Below are positions 10,505 through 22,899 of a stretch of DNA of 64,000 nucleotides, one piece after another (positions within the stretch are counted from its first letter, which is position 1; the number at the start of each line of letters is the position of its first letter). This stretch comes from Pisolithus tinctorius (Eukaryota; Basidiomycota; Agaricomycetes; Boletales; Pisolithaceae). The notes beneath the pieces are model-generated. The model made no database searches and was not told where the DNA came from. It saw only the letters and a list, made by a program, of their open reading frames with translations. The stretch is from the NCBI GenBank assembly GCA_024663395.1, contig JANFAH010000093.1:62001-126000 (forward strand), written 5' to 3'. The position numbers and the translations under genes were made by a program.

Positions 10505-13500
10505 CTACCAGCCACCACGACCTCTGCCTCTGGGAGGATAGGGACCGCCATACCCACTACTACTGCCGCCGCCGCCGGTGTAACCACCATATCCACCACG
10601 ACTTGGTGGTCCACTATGGTGCGCGCCGTAGCCACCATAAGTTGACTCGTTGCCATAACCTCCGTACCCGCCGTGTCCATCACTGCCACCCCCGTAGCCT
10701 CCTCCACTGGCACTGGCGTATCCGCCATAATGTCCCCCTCTCCCATAGGATGGAAGTTGATTGCCATATTGTCCATGACTAGCACCACCATACGCCGGGG
10801 GGCCACCCCTTGATGGACCTCCGCCTCTGGGAGAACCACCGTAGGGACCACCCCGCGACGCGCCACCTCTAGAAGGACCGCCCCGAGGGTGACCTCGTTG
10901 GTAGTCCGCGTGTCCTCCGTAGCTCTGTATAGGCGGCCTCCCGTTCGAACCGACCCCACCAAATCCAGGCTGAGGCGGAGGATAAGGTTGCCGCGGGGAT
11001 TGCGAGTACGAGGACGGGCGAGTCGAATGTGGAGGCCCGTACGACGAGGGGCCATTTGCATTGCTATGCATGTGGCCATTGCCGTAGGATGACGGTGATG
11101 GATGGTATGACCCGCGTGGAGGTCCGTTCCGTCCACTGGTGTCTCGGTCATATCCGCCACGGCCACCACCACGGCCACCGCCCCTCCTGGTCCGGGGGTC
11201 GAGGTCCTCTGCCGATAGTTGTCGTGGAGGCCTTCGAACACCGGGAAGGAGCATCGAACGATGAGGGCTGAGTTGCTTGGGGAAAAAGTATAAAGCGGAA
11301 AGGGAGCGATCATTTTTGATGTCGTCCAGCTTGACGGCCGTGAGGGGAGAGTAATATGTCGAGCCTGGTATGCAGTCGGGATTAGGGAGCGCACTACCAC
11401 TAATACCCTTCGAGTCGTTGGCGGGTATTGGTACAGGCTATGGAAAGATGGGTCAATAAAATGCGATGTAGAAGGTAAAATACTCGCCTCCTTGCCCTTC
11501 CGTTTGCCGTATAGGCTCTCAAAGAAGGGATACAGCCTATGTTCATCGGAGACGTAGATGACGTTGGTCCCCCAGCTGTTCCTACGCACCTCATCCTCCG
11601 TCAGGGCAGCATACCCATCTTTCATCGCGTCCAGTAGCCGTGTCTCATCGATGAACGGGAGGAGTGCTACACCTTGCCAGACCATCTTCTTCCCATTCAT
11701 GTCGATTTGGAAACTGGTCGGATAAAAATCAATGATAGGTGAGTCAGGGGACATCATGAGATCATGAAAAACGGCGGGTATGTGCTTTCTTGAAGCAGGA
11801 GGGAAGACACCCATGAGTTGTTCGTAGGGCTTAAACGGACTTCCCAAGGTGAAGTCGAGTTTGAGCTCATGCAAGTCTTCGAAGTCGGAGGCGAAAGGGG
11901 CGAAGTGATAAGGATAGTACCATTGCCACGAGGGAGTCTGGGGATAGCTATAGGTTAGCCAGACTAAGTCACCGGTAGACTACAACATACCCCTTGATAA
12001 TAGTAGTGCAAAACCCACGCCAATCCTTCCGCATACAAATATGTAATCCTGCCAAGATAGCGTGTGAGCGTAGAGCCAGGTTGTCCAAGTGATTATCACG
12101 CACTTCTTCCTGAAGTCAGCGTCAGAGGTTGGAACTCCAAACTTCTGTTGGTAATATCTTTCCTTGTACCCGGATTCCCAAAGTCTGGTAACAAAGGTCA
12201 AACTTGCTATAGTAGTGAAGTGATGCAAGATCCTCCAACCTGACGTTATCAGCCTGTTCCACAGATCCGTCTGCTCTTACAACTAGGGCATATGATGGCT
12301 CTTCGTCTGCTGAGGTTTCCTCTTCTTCAACAACAACGTCCTCTTCTGCATCTAATTCTGCGTCCTCAGCTTCAACCTCTGAGTGTTTACGCTTAGTACC
12401 CGCCGAGGAGGCGAAGGATACATCTGGTGACTTTGCCTCAGCAGATTCTTCAACGGTGTTATCGCGTCCAACATCAATGATCATGGAAGAACTGGAATTT
12501 CCGAGGCCAGGTAGCTCAAAATCATCTGATGACTCTGTTATCGATTCAGATGTTGTCCTCTGGATTTCTGTCGTAGTAATTGTAGCCGTCACAGGTGCGG
12601 ACGCAGAAGCGCTCGGTTTCACTGGCATCAATCCCCCAAGTTGTGCTTTGAGCATCTCTGCTGCACTCATATTCGCAAGCCGGATTGCAGCACGGTTTGC
12701 TACTACATCCCTGTTCGAGCCTGCTAGAGCCTGAGCTGCAGCAGGCGCATTAAGACGGGACTGTTCGGTCTGCGGCGCACCGAGGCCGACGGAATCGGCT
12801 TTGGCGGCAAAATCATTTGCTGGAGGGCGCGATGGCCCACTGAGGCCTAGAGCGGGTGAAGGGCCAGTGGTGTTACGAACATCGGAACGGTTGGATGCGT
12901 CGATGCGGCGACGCTTCGTTTCATGGTCTTGTCGGTTCTCGGCTAATTTGGGGTAATATTTTAGATCGTGGTAGATGGTACATGCAAAGCCGGTGTCCGA
13001 GAGAGTGCTCACCCTCCTGTCTCTTGCGGAAAATATCATCCTCCCTCTTGGCCAGTCCTTCTAGTATAATTTGTGCCCTCTCCAGAACCAAATTTCCGTG
13101 GTTCGTCAGGTATCCGCCCATTCTTGGAAGTTCCTTCTTCCATATGTTTAGCAGTGTGTCTATAGCACCCTCTCTTATTTCCAAGCTAGGCAGATGCGGC
13201 AAGAAATCATTTCCCACAAAGAAGATCAGCAGAACCCAATCGTCGATGGCTTGTTCAATGTTGAAGGGAAATGGCACTGAAGGAACATATAGCTCGGCTT
13301 CAAGGTACTCGCGTAATATTGAGACATCGAGGAATATGAACGGTTTTTTTTCAGGTGGGGTAGGTTTCGGCTTCTCGAGCACATCGGGCGCTGGACCCGT
13401 GCATTGCGCCGCATAATGCCCCTCTTGACCACATTTTCGGCAGGCTGTACTTTTGTCCTGAGCAAAAACATCTTCACGCAGAACTCGGAAGTAAGGCTCA

Positions 13501-14714
13501 TGCGTCGCAAGTGCAAGCATGATGAGGTCAGCATCCTACGATGCCAGTCAGTGAAGTATGGCCTGAGTAATAAAAATATCGTACCAAGCCATATATGACA
13601 TGTCTAGTATTGGGATCATGGGCAGGATTCACCCGCTGCCGACGGATCCAGTCCATTATCTTATGCTCTCCCTCTCCGGGAACACTTGCATCCGAGATGA
13701 TTACTTGAAGCTGAAATGAATGAGCTACGCGGTAAGAAACTTGAAGCGACGACGTACATTCTTCCAACCGGGATCCGTATTCATCTTCTCCACCACCCAG
13801 TAACGCAAAGACGCTGCGAGTAGGTCCATGAACGGCGTCCCCGGCGTGATCGCATTCGAATCCCACGCCTCCTTGTTTTTTTCTTCTTCACTAATGGTTT
13901 TGCCCATTGCTATGGTGCCAGACGAAGTGTCAGGAACAGGTCTTGGAAGAAAAACGAAAATGCAGATAGACTTGCCTTCCCATTCGGCTACAGCGAGCCT
14001 ACGGGCCTCGGCTTTATCCTTTGCTTCTTGAGCAGACCGAAAGCGACGCGAACGTTGTTGGTTCATCTTAGCACGCGGCGCAACACCGTCTGCGGGACTC
14101 CGCGTGAGGCATCTATACGAACCAGTGAAACCTACGTATACGTACCGATGGCCATGAAAAGGAGCTTCCGTGGTCTGATCATATTAACGACGCGGTTCGT
14201 GTATTTGAAGACTTCCAGCATCATTTCTTCCTCCGTTTCTGGAGCTGGCTACAAGGAAGTGAGTATGCGAATCAAATTAGACGGGGAAGTAGGGACTGCA
14301 TACCTTCCCTTCTGGATGCGTACACGGGTGAACCTGACCATTACAACGGTATCAGTGCTGAACATGAGGTGTCTTGATGAACGAAGGGAACGTACGATAC
14401 CATTCATATCGAGGTAGAGGTTATCAAACTCGACGCCATTCGGGTTTGGAGTGGTGATGTCCACTGGAAGTTTGATTGGTTCTCCGAGAGCGTCTGGAAC
14501 TTCGGTTTCGTCTTCCTCAGCAACAGAGGTGACTGTATGTCGATTTCCGGATGGAGAAAAAAAGTGAGAGGAGAACATTTTTAGAGTGTACAAATACCGC
14601 ACCGATTCTTGGGTACTTTTTGCTAAGCCAGCGAAAGAGTGCGGGTACACCCTAGAAAAAGCAATGAAGGTGAGTACCACCACAGAGCAGAATTGCATGA
14701 ATACTGCATACCAT
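10505..14714 (-). CDS. RAT1: 5'-3' exoribonuclease RAT1/XRN2
   Basis: Nuclear 5'-3' exonuclease acting in RNA polymerase II termination and rRNA/snoRNA trimming. Exon 1 holds only the ATG (14714-14712), directly followed by GTATGC. The next exon begins [14 protein letters not shown]. Then come [57 protein letters not shown] and [12 protein letters not shown], all acidic-nuclease motifs of the XRN family. A CCHC knuckle [14 protein letters not shown] is present, as in fungal Rat1. A disordered acidic linker precedes the second conserved block ([23 protein letters not shown]). The protein ends in a long Gly/Tyr/Arg tail (GGYGG, RGRGGW). The knuckle and GGY tail point to Rat1/Xrn2 rather than Xrn1. 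It shares a 239-bp divergent promoter with GCD2. Confidence 0.95.
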
Positions 14715-14953
14715 GATTTGCTGTCTGTGTCAAGGATGTGCAAGTACAAGACCGATGAGTGTCCTCCGTTGGAATGCAGGGACCGTCGCTTAATATTATG
14801 TAATGGACAGAGCACAGCCACGACATCTGAAACTGGAATGCTTATGTGATCCGTTCCCGCGGTGACGGATGTGACTCGCTTGGGCGGGTCGATCGCAGTT
14901 GCAGTACGTAGATGTCATGCTGAGACCAGTCCAGCTGATCACAACAGACGACG
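14715..14953. promoter_or_regulatory. Bidirectional promoter, RAT1 / GCD2
   Basis: 239 bp separate two head-to-head start codons. No TATA box is obvious; the stretch GACGGATGTGACTCGCTTGG lies about midway. Confidence 0.45.
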
Positions 14954-16669
14954 ATGAGCATGACAATGACGCAGACAGCGAGCACACAGACACCCATCAA
15001 GCCGGCGATCCAGTCGTTCACCCAGCAACATAGTCGGGCACGATCATCTAGTAACGCTCTGCAGAACGCTGGGAGTAATCCCAACCCAAGCCCTGACAGT
15101 GGACCCAAGTCCCAGAAGCAGATGACCAAGGCCGAGCGTCGCGAACTCCAAGAACGTCAGCGAGCCACAAAGGCTGCCGCAAAGGCATCTGGACCAAGTA
15201 CCCCAGCTACCAAGCCAGGCGCAACGCCAACTGCTAAGGGCACTACACAATCCCTTGCAAGTGCAGCCAAAAAGTCCGGAAAGACTGCAGACGGGAAACC
15301 CGTCAAGGGGGAGCAAGAGGATACATCCCACCTTCACACACATGCCCAAGTCGACGATACGACTCGCGGTCTCCGCATCTTCTCGCATTTTGGCCTCCCA
15401 AAGTCTCCCAGTGTCACCAAGGGTGACGTACATCCCGCGATTATACGTGTAGGACTCCAGTTTTCAGACTTCAAGATCACTGGAGCCAATGCACGATGTA
15501 TCGCTATGCTGACTGCTTTCAAGGCAGTATGTCTTCCGTTTCTGCGACGATCGGAGGCTGGTTTATGAAATATTGTGCAGGTCATCCAAGGCTACGTGAC
15601 ACCTCCGAACAATACTCTCTCTCGCCATCTCATGACCCATCTCTCTCCCCAAATTAATCACCTCGTTTTGGCACGCCCGATGTCAGTGACCATGGGCAAC
15701 GCAATTCGACAACTGAAGCTAGAGATCAGCGGCTCGGATATAGATCTACCCGAGCAGGACGTGAGTCAATGTTACCGATCACCTCCACCTCTCATGACCC
15801 CACGAAACTAGGCAAAGAACGCGCTCTGCACCAAGATCGATAACTACATCCGAGATAGAATCATTATCGCTGACCAGGTGATTCAAGAAACAGCGGGAAA
15901 AAAAATCAAAGACGGAGATGTCATTCTTACCTATGCGAGGTGACTACTACCACCGCCTTGCAACAGATAGTGTGCGCGATGCTTACTATGCGGGGGATAG
16001 ATCATCTGTAGTGGAAAAAGTTCTTTTACGTGCTTGGGAGGACGATAAAAGATTTTCAGTTATCATTGTCGATTCTAGACCTATGCTGGAAGGTATACGC
16101 GTTGATACTTTGGTCTCACCCTTGCCACGCATCTGACGGACGTGCTCAGGCAAGGCTCTCCTCAAGGCGCTCACAGCCGTATCAATCCCTTGCACATACT
16201 TGCTACTCCCATCCCTTCCTTCCGTGCTCCCGCACGCCACGACACTCTTTGTTGGTGCGCACTCGATCCACGCTAATGGTGCTGTTTTCTCGAGGGCGGG
16301 AACAGCTACGGTAGCGATGATGGCCAAAGCGCACAATGTGCCAGTCGTAGTTTGCTGTGAGACCTACAAGTGGTCGGAAACAGTTCGGTGGGATAGTTTC
16401 AGTAAGAACGAGCTTGGTAAGTTTCACGTGGACTTCTTCGCCGTGTTTCACTCATCTTGGATCCAGCGCCCACCCCTTTCCCCACATCCTGCCACTCCTC
16501 TCGTCATAACCCTGACATCAAAACGAGCCACAGTCTCTCGGTGTTATGCCCACTCTATGATCTCACGCCGCCATCATATATCACAGCAGTTGTCACTGAG
16601 GTCGGAGTAATTCCTCCGAGTTCAATGTCGTCCATTCCTGCCGCTCTAGGCAGGACGATAGGGACGTGA
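14954..16669 (+). CDS. GCD2: Translation initiation factor eIF2B delta subunit
   Basis: Regulatory subunit of the eIF2B guanine-nucleotide exchange factor that recycles eIF2. The N-terminal half is a disordered Ser/Pro/Lys-rich extension (KSQKQMTKAERRELQERQRA), usual for the delta subunit. The Rossmann-like part has HPAIIRVGLQF, VIQGYVTPPNNTLSRHL, DGDVILTYAR, VIIVDSRPMLEGKALLKAL and VFVGAHSIHANGAV-like text. It continues VPVVVCCETYKW and ends near YDLTPPSYITAVVTEVGVIP, the family's signature C-terminus. Four to five short introns keep frame. Start at ATG 14954; a second Met lies two codons later. Confidence 0.94.
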
Positions 16670-16914
16670 GTATATATGTGTTTATTTTCGTTTCCATGCA
16701 GGTGTGACGCAACAGAGGAATGGTATGAGGTTGCGACCATGGGATACATACCGCACGTTCCGCAGCATTTGTCGCAAATACTTACGTAGTCATACTTCAA
16801 TCGTTTACGTGTCCGCAGTGATGGTATCATTCTGTGAATAGTGCTTTAAATCTGGGGAGTAGTGCGGCAAGATGAGGTATAGTATGAGCTGGGAAGTCGA
16901 CTTTCTAGAATTAG

Positions 16915-17882
16915 CTATCCGCGAGCATCGTCCCCTTCTTGTCTCGCTCCCTCTTTCTTTGCGACCCTGTTAGCAAATGCACGGGCCGCCATCCACTCCC
17001 AGGCACGATCGATGGCGTGCTCGACGGGTTTGTCGAATAGATAGGGGAGGATCGGTACGACTGACAGTCCTAGGACTGTTGGGCCCCACGTGCGCAAGCG
17101 GGGATGCTTGGACCGTGAAAAGACGGGTTTGGAGCGGGCGACGATCGTATGGATGGTAAATGCGGGAAGGGCCCTGAATGGTAAAGTGTAAGTCCGAGGA
17201 GAGTAGATAAGTGAATATAGGGGAAAGTAATGGCGAAAAGTAACTGTGCCAAACGCAGTCGAGCGAAAAACAGCAGGATCTTTTTTAAAAGTGCAAGGAC
17301 CCCGCGCGCAACTGATGCCCGAGGGTTGAAACTTGAAGGGAAAAGAGAACACGTTGCACCACCGCACGAACCAAGGCACGAACGTGGAAGTGGAGTTCAA
17401 ACTCACATGCTAGCGATACTCTGAAACAGCGCACGTTTGACAGCAACTAATCCAATGCGTGTCGGTTCAGATAAATGTGCTACCTCACTTGGAGATGGAC
17501 CACGTCTGTGGGCCTTGTATGCCTCATAAGAGACATCGCTGCGAGGTTGTTGTAAACCGAGGACAAATTGGCAAAAGGCCACGTACTTACGCAGAGAGGT
17601 ATAGCCAGGAGATACCATATGCAGCCTTGACGACTGCGGGTGGGACGAGGGGCCGAAAAGCTTCACCAACGTCACTGGTCTGGCTGTCCTGGTCAATGAT
17701 CTCGCTACGGGGTCTACGAATGCAAGAGTGCGCACATATGCAATGTACCGATGAGTAGCCCTGACAGCGGTGCGGAGACGGGCACCATAGGCCATATACC
17801 TCAGCTCTGTGTCTGTAGAATCGACATCCTTGTCAGCCAAAGAGCTGACCTCGCTCGTCGCCTTCTTTGCCAGCGATGACAT
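16915..17882 (-). CDS. MTP18-like mitochondrial inner-membrane protein (mitochondrial fission process protein 1 family)
   Basis: Member of the MTP18/MTFP1 family, inner-membrane proteins linked to mitochondrial fission in animals; the fungal role is less clear. The spliced product of about 210 residues contains ELRYMAYGARLRTAVRATHR, YIAYTSDVGEAFRPLVPP, AAYGISWLYLSADVSYEAYK, TRIGLVAVKRALFQSIASMA, LPAFTIHTIVARSK and LPYLFDKPVEHAIDRAW. These are the conserved blocks of the family in order. I chose ATG 17882 (MSSLAKKATSEVSSLADKD); an upstream in-frame Met at about 18017 would overlap the divergent forkhead gene. The longest intron here, about 190 nt, precedes LPAFTIH. Confidence 0.87.
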
Positions 17883-17988
17883 ATTATTTGAGAGAGGACA
17901 AGTCACGTGCGGAGTGCTCTGGTCGGGATTTGCCGGGTGTCTCACCCTAGACGCTGGGATGCTGGACAGACGGTGTCGACGGTCCTCG
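17883..17988. promoter_or_regulatory. Bidirectional promoter, MTP18-like / FHL1-like
   Basis: Only about 106 bp separate the two chosen start codons, so the core promoters must overlap or sit inside the neighbouring 5' UTRs. If either gene uses its upstream in-frame Met, the transcripts overlap. Confidence 0.4.
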
Positions 17989-20395
17989 ATGTCGCCTTCC
18001 GTAGTGTCCCCTGCCACGCCCTACAACGACCTCGCTCGCAGCCATGCCCAAGACAGCGACGACGCACCAGCCAAGATCAGCGCTTACTACTCACTTGTGT
18101 TTCCCAACATCACATTCTACCTCCAGACCTTGACAGTCACCATCGGTCGTAGGTGCATCCCACCTGGCTCCTCTTCCGTCAATGGCACGGATGGTCCTAC
18201 CTCGGGCCACAGCCAAGTTGACGTCGACCTCGGCCCTTTGAAGAGCGTGTCGAGGCTGCACGCCAGAATCGAGTACGAGGAGGAAGAGGAGCGCTTTGTT
18301 CTCGTCGTCGTCGGCAGGAACGGCGCATGGGTTGATGGCGTATGGTCAGGTGCTGGAAGTCGTGTTCCACTCGGCGAAAGGTGCGCCTCTGCCCATCCCC
18401 CCCACCCTTTCTGATGCCAGTCGGCTTATGGGCCCCCTCTAGATCACAAATACAGATTGCCTCTCGCACATTTCATTTCGTCCTACCGCCCCCTCCAGCA
18501 CCCCAAGATTCCCCCTCTCCGTCCTCCAATTCTTCCATCCACCGTGCACGCTCCCCGTCCGTTGACATTACCTCCATCTCCCCTCCATCGTCCATCCCCT
18601 CCCACTCTCCGCCTCCACGAGAAGCTCCACCACGCCCTCCACCGAAGCGCTCTCCTTCCCCGGAACCTCACCTCCCGAATTCCAACGCAATTTCGCGTTC
18701 GACTACAAAGAGCGCCGCTACATCATCCATCACGACTGTCACCGCTCCCACCTCAAAGAAGCGCAAGAAGCTCGCACAATCTCTACCTAAACCCGAGGTT
18801 ATGCCACCAAAGCCCCCACTCACATATGCTCAACTCTGCTATCGTGCCATAAAGGCAATGGGTGGAAAAGCAACCCTGCAAGATATATGCGGTTGGATGA
18901 TGGAGAATTACGACTGGTATAGGTACAATGAAGGAGCTGGCTGGGAGGTGGGTCCTAAGTTTAGATTCAATCCAGGGGTACAGTGGGCTCCGAATCGCTG
19001 TGACCTTGTTTCTCCCGCTTTGTTGCTATCTGAGTTTGTCCGCCACTCACCTTTTCTTTCCAGAACTCTGTTCGTCATAATCTGTCCTCTGGACGTGCTT
19101 TCAAGAAGATGGAACGATCGACGGGTGAACACGGGAAAGGTTTTTTCTGGTCCGTTGACGAACAGTTTGAGCATACCTTCGAGGAACAAGAAGCAAAGGC
19201 TCAGGCTCAGTCTCGTGCCCAGCTCCAATCGCAGGCGCAAACTGCCAACCAGGGTCAGGCTCCCCCGACTGCTGGTGGCAAGGACGGAAAGAAGAAGAAA
19301 GTAAACGCTTTGGAACCCCCGTTGAAACGGAGCGTCAAGAATAGTAACGGGCCGTTACCACCACCACTTACCTCTACGCCTCTGCCACTGCCTTCAAGAG
19401 CCACAACCGGTGCGGTGACGCAGCCAATTGAGTCGGGTGGAATGACTGTGTCAGAGGGTCCGAAAGCGGAACCGGTCGTGTCGTCGGGGATTGGTGGTCC
19501 AGTAGACAAGAAACCGTCAACTGCCGCTGGAACTGCCACGGATCCTGTGGCCCCGGCTGCGTCGATCTCGGGTGCTCCATCTCCTCTTTCTGCCCTTCCT
19601 GCTTCTGTCTGCTTGCCGATCGTGGTAGGGACAGTCCCCTCATCGAACCCTTCGTCGTCCACGAGCTCGACAGAAGAACCACCTCCGATCGTTCTGCACA
19701 ATAACACGCTTGTTCTTTCTCCTCTTATTTTTTCTTCGCTTACCCCCGATCAGCTCAAGGCGCTTGAGGAAATGGGTGCCCAACGAGCATTGGAAGTACT
19801 GCAAGGACACATCGTCCGATATCTCAAAGAACGGATGGGTCGTCGTAAGAAACGCAAAGCTGTCGGAGAGAAGAACAATAAGAAAGGAGAGAACAAAGCG
19901 GAGGGAGCTGAGCGGTCCAGCCCGTTTACGACGACACCCCTTCCTCCACGAGGTGGTCAGGGCCCACCCAAACCGCAGCCTCTGTCCACTTCTGCAATGT
20001 CGCCACCCGTACCATCGTCGTCATCCTCGAAAGGGTTACTCGCCACGCAGCCGGATTTTCAGATTGCCGGAACTAAGCGCCCAGCATCAGATTCTTCGAG
20101 GATCAAGGAGACTGTTCCGGCATCTGTGGACAGCCGGCCTCCAGTACCGGTACCAATTCATTCCGCCTATCTTGCTACCTCGGGGAAATGCCCTGAGCGA
20201 CCAGCGAGTCCCATAATCATCGTTGACGATGAGGATGCTGAAGATGGGCGAGTAGCGAAGAAGCGACGGGTTGATGCCCTCGCAATGCGCACCGTGAAAG
20301 AAGGGGCTCTGCTTGCCAACGACGCAATGAACACTGGATCCATCGTACAAGTTGTCCAGCCTGGTGACGAGGACATCGAGATTGACGTCTGCTAG
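17989..20395 (+). CDS. FHA plus forkhead transcription factor, FHL1-like
   Basis: FHA and forkhead domains in one protein is the arrangement of yeast Fhl1, which controls ribosomal protein genes. The FHA part has FYLQTLTVTIGRR, VDVDLGPLKSVSRLHARIEY and FVLVVVGRNGAWVDG, with the phosphothreonine-binding GR, SRLH and N residues. A Pro/Ser-rich linker ends SKKRKKL, a possible nuclear signal. The forkhead domain reads KPPLTYAQLCYRAIKAMGG, DICGWMMENYDWYRYN, then across an intron NSVRHNLSSGRAFKKMER and GKGFFWSVDE. The C-terminal half is disordered with a Lys/Arg patch. ATG 17989 chosen; ATG 17959 and further upstream are in frame. Confidence 0.9.
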
Positions 20396-21322
20396 CCCCA
20401 GCAGGGTCATCCGCTCTTCACGCTGATGCCGTCCGCTGGCTTTCGTTTGGTCCTACCAGTTCGTCATTTGTCCTCATCCACAGTCGGCTGCATTTTTCCT
20501 CACAGCTGACACTCATCGCCTGGCTTTACATCCCTCGAATGTTTATAGCTTCGAGGTCCGGACACTACTTCGACTTCTCGCTCACAATCGCTCTCATTCA
20601 TACCTCAAACGCAACGCATTGTTTCTATTTATCAGTACACATATCGTACCCAGCTATTCGCGCATTCATACCTTCGTTGGGCATGGCCACTATCCCCTCG
20701 ATTTCTCTTGCCAACCCTTCGTCCACATCACTGTACACGCACTCTCCACCCCATAGACATGTGTCCCCCTTACGACGTACGTATGATAGATTTCATGAGG
20801 TTATGTTGAACGAGGTCAGGCTTTGCCTAGGTTGTTGATCCGCATATCTAGGTTTTATCTTATGTTCTCGGCGGTCTCTTTGCGTAACACCGACTCAACG
20901 GGCGCCGTTTTAATCGGAGATCTTTTGATAAGAGTTACGACACGTCAGCGCTTTTCAGCCACGTTCGATGTGAGTGCGCTACCCTTTGTATGTGAATGCT
21001 GGATATATGGTCTGGTTCCAAACTGGAGCGAGCCACTTTCGAGTAAGTGTTATTCGTTTTCAATCATGTGGCACACAATGCTCTCATGTTGCAAACTCCA
21101 CAGAAGCTGAAGGAAATTGGAATTCAATCAGTGGTGCAATGATAAAAGTGGCTGAGAGATCTTGAAATAGCACTGTCAGCGCCTCAGCAGCCAACGCCGT
21201 ATTGGCTCAACACATCCATCAGATCATCAGATAAGGTACGTCCAGACAGAAAGCGCTCGACTACAACATCATTGCCTTTCACGTTGTCACGACACACTAC
21301 AACTGCTTCCCACTGTCATTCG
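20396..21322. other. Long gap, nothing supported
   Basis: 927 bp downstream of the forkhead gene, holding its 3' UTR and the 3' flank of the orphan minus-strand gene. Scattered open frames on both strands have no family motif or consistent splicing. Confidence 0.4.
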
Positions 21323-22508
21323 TCAGTTCCCACCACTCCCAGCGCTTCCATCGGGATATCTCCTGTTCAGGAATCTTTGTGCGAAGTTGTCTAGAATGCG
21401 CCGTCCAATGCGCACAGTCTGTGCCTCGTCCACAGCATCACAAGTCTTGAGCACCAAGTTCAAAATTTTTGCAAGGCGAGTAGATTTCGCTTCTTGCTCC
21501 GTGATCCAATTCTTCTTGGCGTCAATCTCTTGCAAAATATTCAACAGTTTCGGGCAGTCTGTCTGCAAAATACCCCTAAGTCAGTTTATCTGCGGAGAGA
21601 TAGTGACACTGCTCACTGGTTCGTCACCAAATATCTCGAAAGTAAGTGTCCCACCCCGTGCAGCTCGGATGTCCTCTAGCATATCTGCCCATTCCTGCAC
21701 TTGTTGAATGAATCTGGCAAGTTTTGTGCCTCCCCTCTGTTCTTCTTCCTCATCCTGTGGGCTTTCAACAGAGGGAGCTTGTGTCTTCTCCAGTGAAATG
21801 GAACTGCCTGATGCTGTTGTACTGATGCTGCAAGATCTGTGGTGTGATTGTTTGTCCTTGCAGGATCTTGGAGGTTTTTGTCCTCTGCTAGTATCAACTG
21901 GTTTGCTGAGGCTGGCAGTGGCAGGAACAGCAAGGGGAGGGGTCCCTCCATCATGTCCTGAACTTTCCCCCTTCATAGGAGGCAGATGACTGATTTCTGG
22001 GACATCTGCAACATTGCCTGGCAAGACTAGTGCAGGTGGCACATTAGTGAAAATGCTGAGGTTATCACCCTCAGAGTCTAAGTTCACTTCCTCCCCACCA
22101 ATTTCCAAGGTACCAGGTCCATCAGGCACATGCCCCTCTTCATTGTCAAGCAGAGCTGGGTGAGATCTGATAACTTTGGGTTGTTCCAAACCCAGCACCT
22201 CTGCCTTTCTTTTTCCCAACACTGCATGAAGCTGTGCTGCCTTTGGAGGGGACTGTGACAAATTGTGCTGCACCCACATTCAGTCATGTGTAGATGACCA
22301 CCAAGTGATGCAACTATACCTTTGATACTTCTGTTTTGTATAGAGTAGATGAGAGATGGGAATCATGGACATGGTATTCTTTTTGGCATTGTGCTGGTAT
22401 CCAGATATCATCACCAAGTGAGATACTAAGAATGGACTGTGAAGGAAAGCTCACATGAAGGTATATCCAATGATTGTTGATGGTATCCTTGGATGTGATG
22501 AGTAGCAA
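21323..22508 (-). CDS. Orphan protein in a CpG-depleted block; 5' end unresolved
   Basis: Not recognised. Two exons are well supported. The upstream one (about 22279-21620) encodes an acidic Ser/Pro-rich chain ending LARFIQQVQEWADMLEDIRA, then GGTLTFEIFGDEP. The last one (to 21323) encodes KLLNILQEIDAKKNWITEQE, then ILNLVLKTCDAVDEAQTVRI, and ends GSGGN. The connecting intron keeps phase 0. Further 5', an exon with ISLGDDIWIPAQCQKEYHVH splices in phase onto the first (STLYKTEVSK to HNLSQSPPK), and more exon-like text continues to about 22764. The gene may be one of several copies of a repeat-borne family. Its 5' two thirds nearly lack CG dinucleotides while its 3' exon has normal CpG. Confidence 0.45.
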
Positions 22509-22899
22509 GGTGCCTTATGTTTACTTGTAATTGTAGTCGAGCTGCTGTCTGATGATTGGTTGACATGGAAGAACCATGTCCACCATGCTTCCCAGCAAGA
22601 TCACTGTGAGAACACAGATGACTTCTTGCAGGCCTAGCAAAGGACAATGCAGCTGAGTGATCAGTAGCCATGAATACTGTAACACTTGTCATTAATGCCT
22701 TGCTAGATATCAAGCCAAGCATAACCCTACATGATCTCTTGCAGCACTGGCAATGGTTTGACAATGGTTTAGCACAGTGATGTCAACCACTGCTAAAGTC
22801 AACCTACACCAGGAGTAAGAGTTTCTACAGCACACCCCACAAAGTCGAGGTTATATGTTATGCTAGTCAAGGAGGAAGAGGTAAACATTTAAATGCTGG
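21668..22899. repeat. CpG-depleted segment, possible methylated dispersed repeat
   Basis: Reading base by base I find only two CG dinucleotides (22538, 22846) in about 1.23 kb, with many TG and CA. GC content is not low and flanking DNA has CG every few tens of bases. In basidiomycetes this pattern is known for repeats whose CpGs are methylated and lost by deamination. No terminal repeats or target duplication were identified by eye. Confidence 0.6.

Noticed and set aside
10363..11874. A very long minus-strand frame (over 500 codons) across the RAT1 3' end
   Set aside because: Its first part is the true RAT1 frame, but after about 11,430 it reads through an intron and then translates the Gly-rich tail out of frame; the correct frame gives GGY/RGG repeats ending RGRGGW.
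20539..21165. Plus-strand open frames after the forkhead gene
   Set aside because: No family motif, no consistent splicing; consistent with a long 3' UTR and intergenic DNA.
21323..22899. A known transposase or integrase
   Set aside because: The CpG loss suggests a repeat, but I see no catalytic triad, reverse transcriptase motif, terminal repeats or target duplication.
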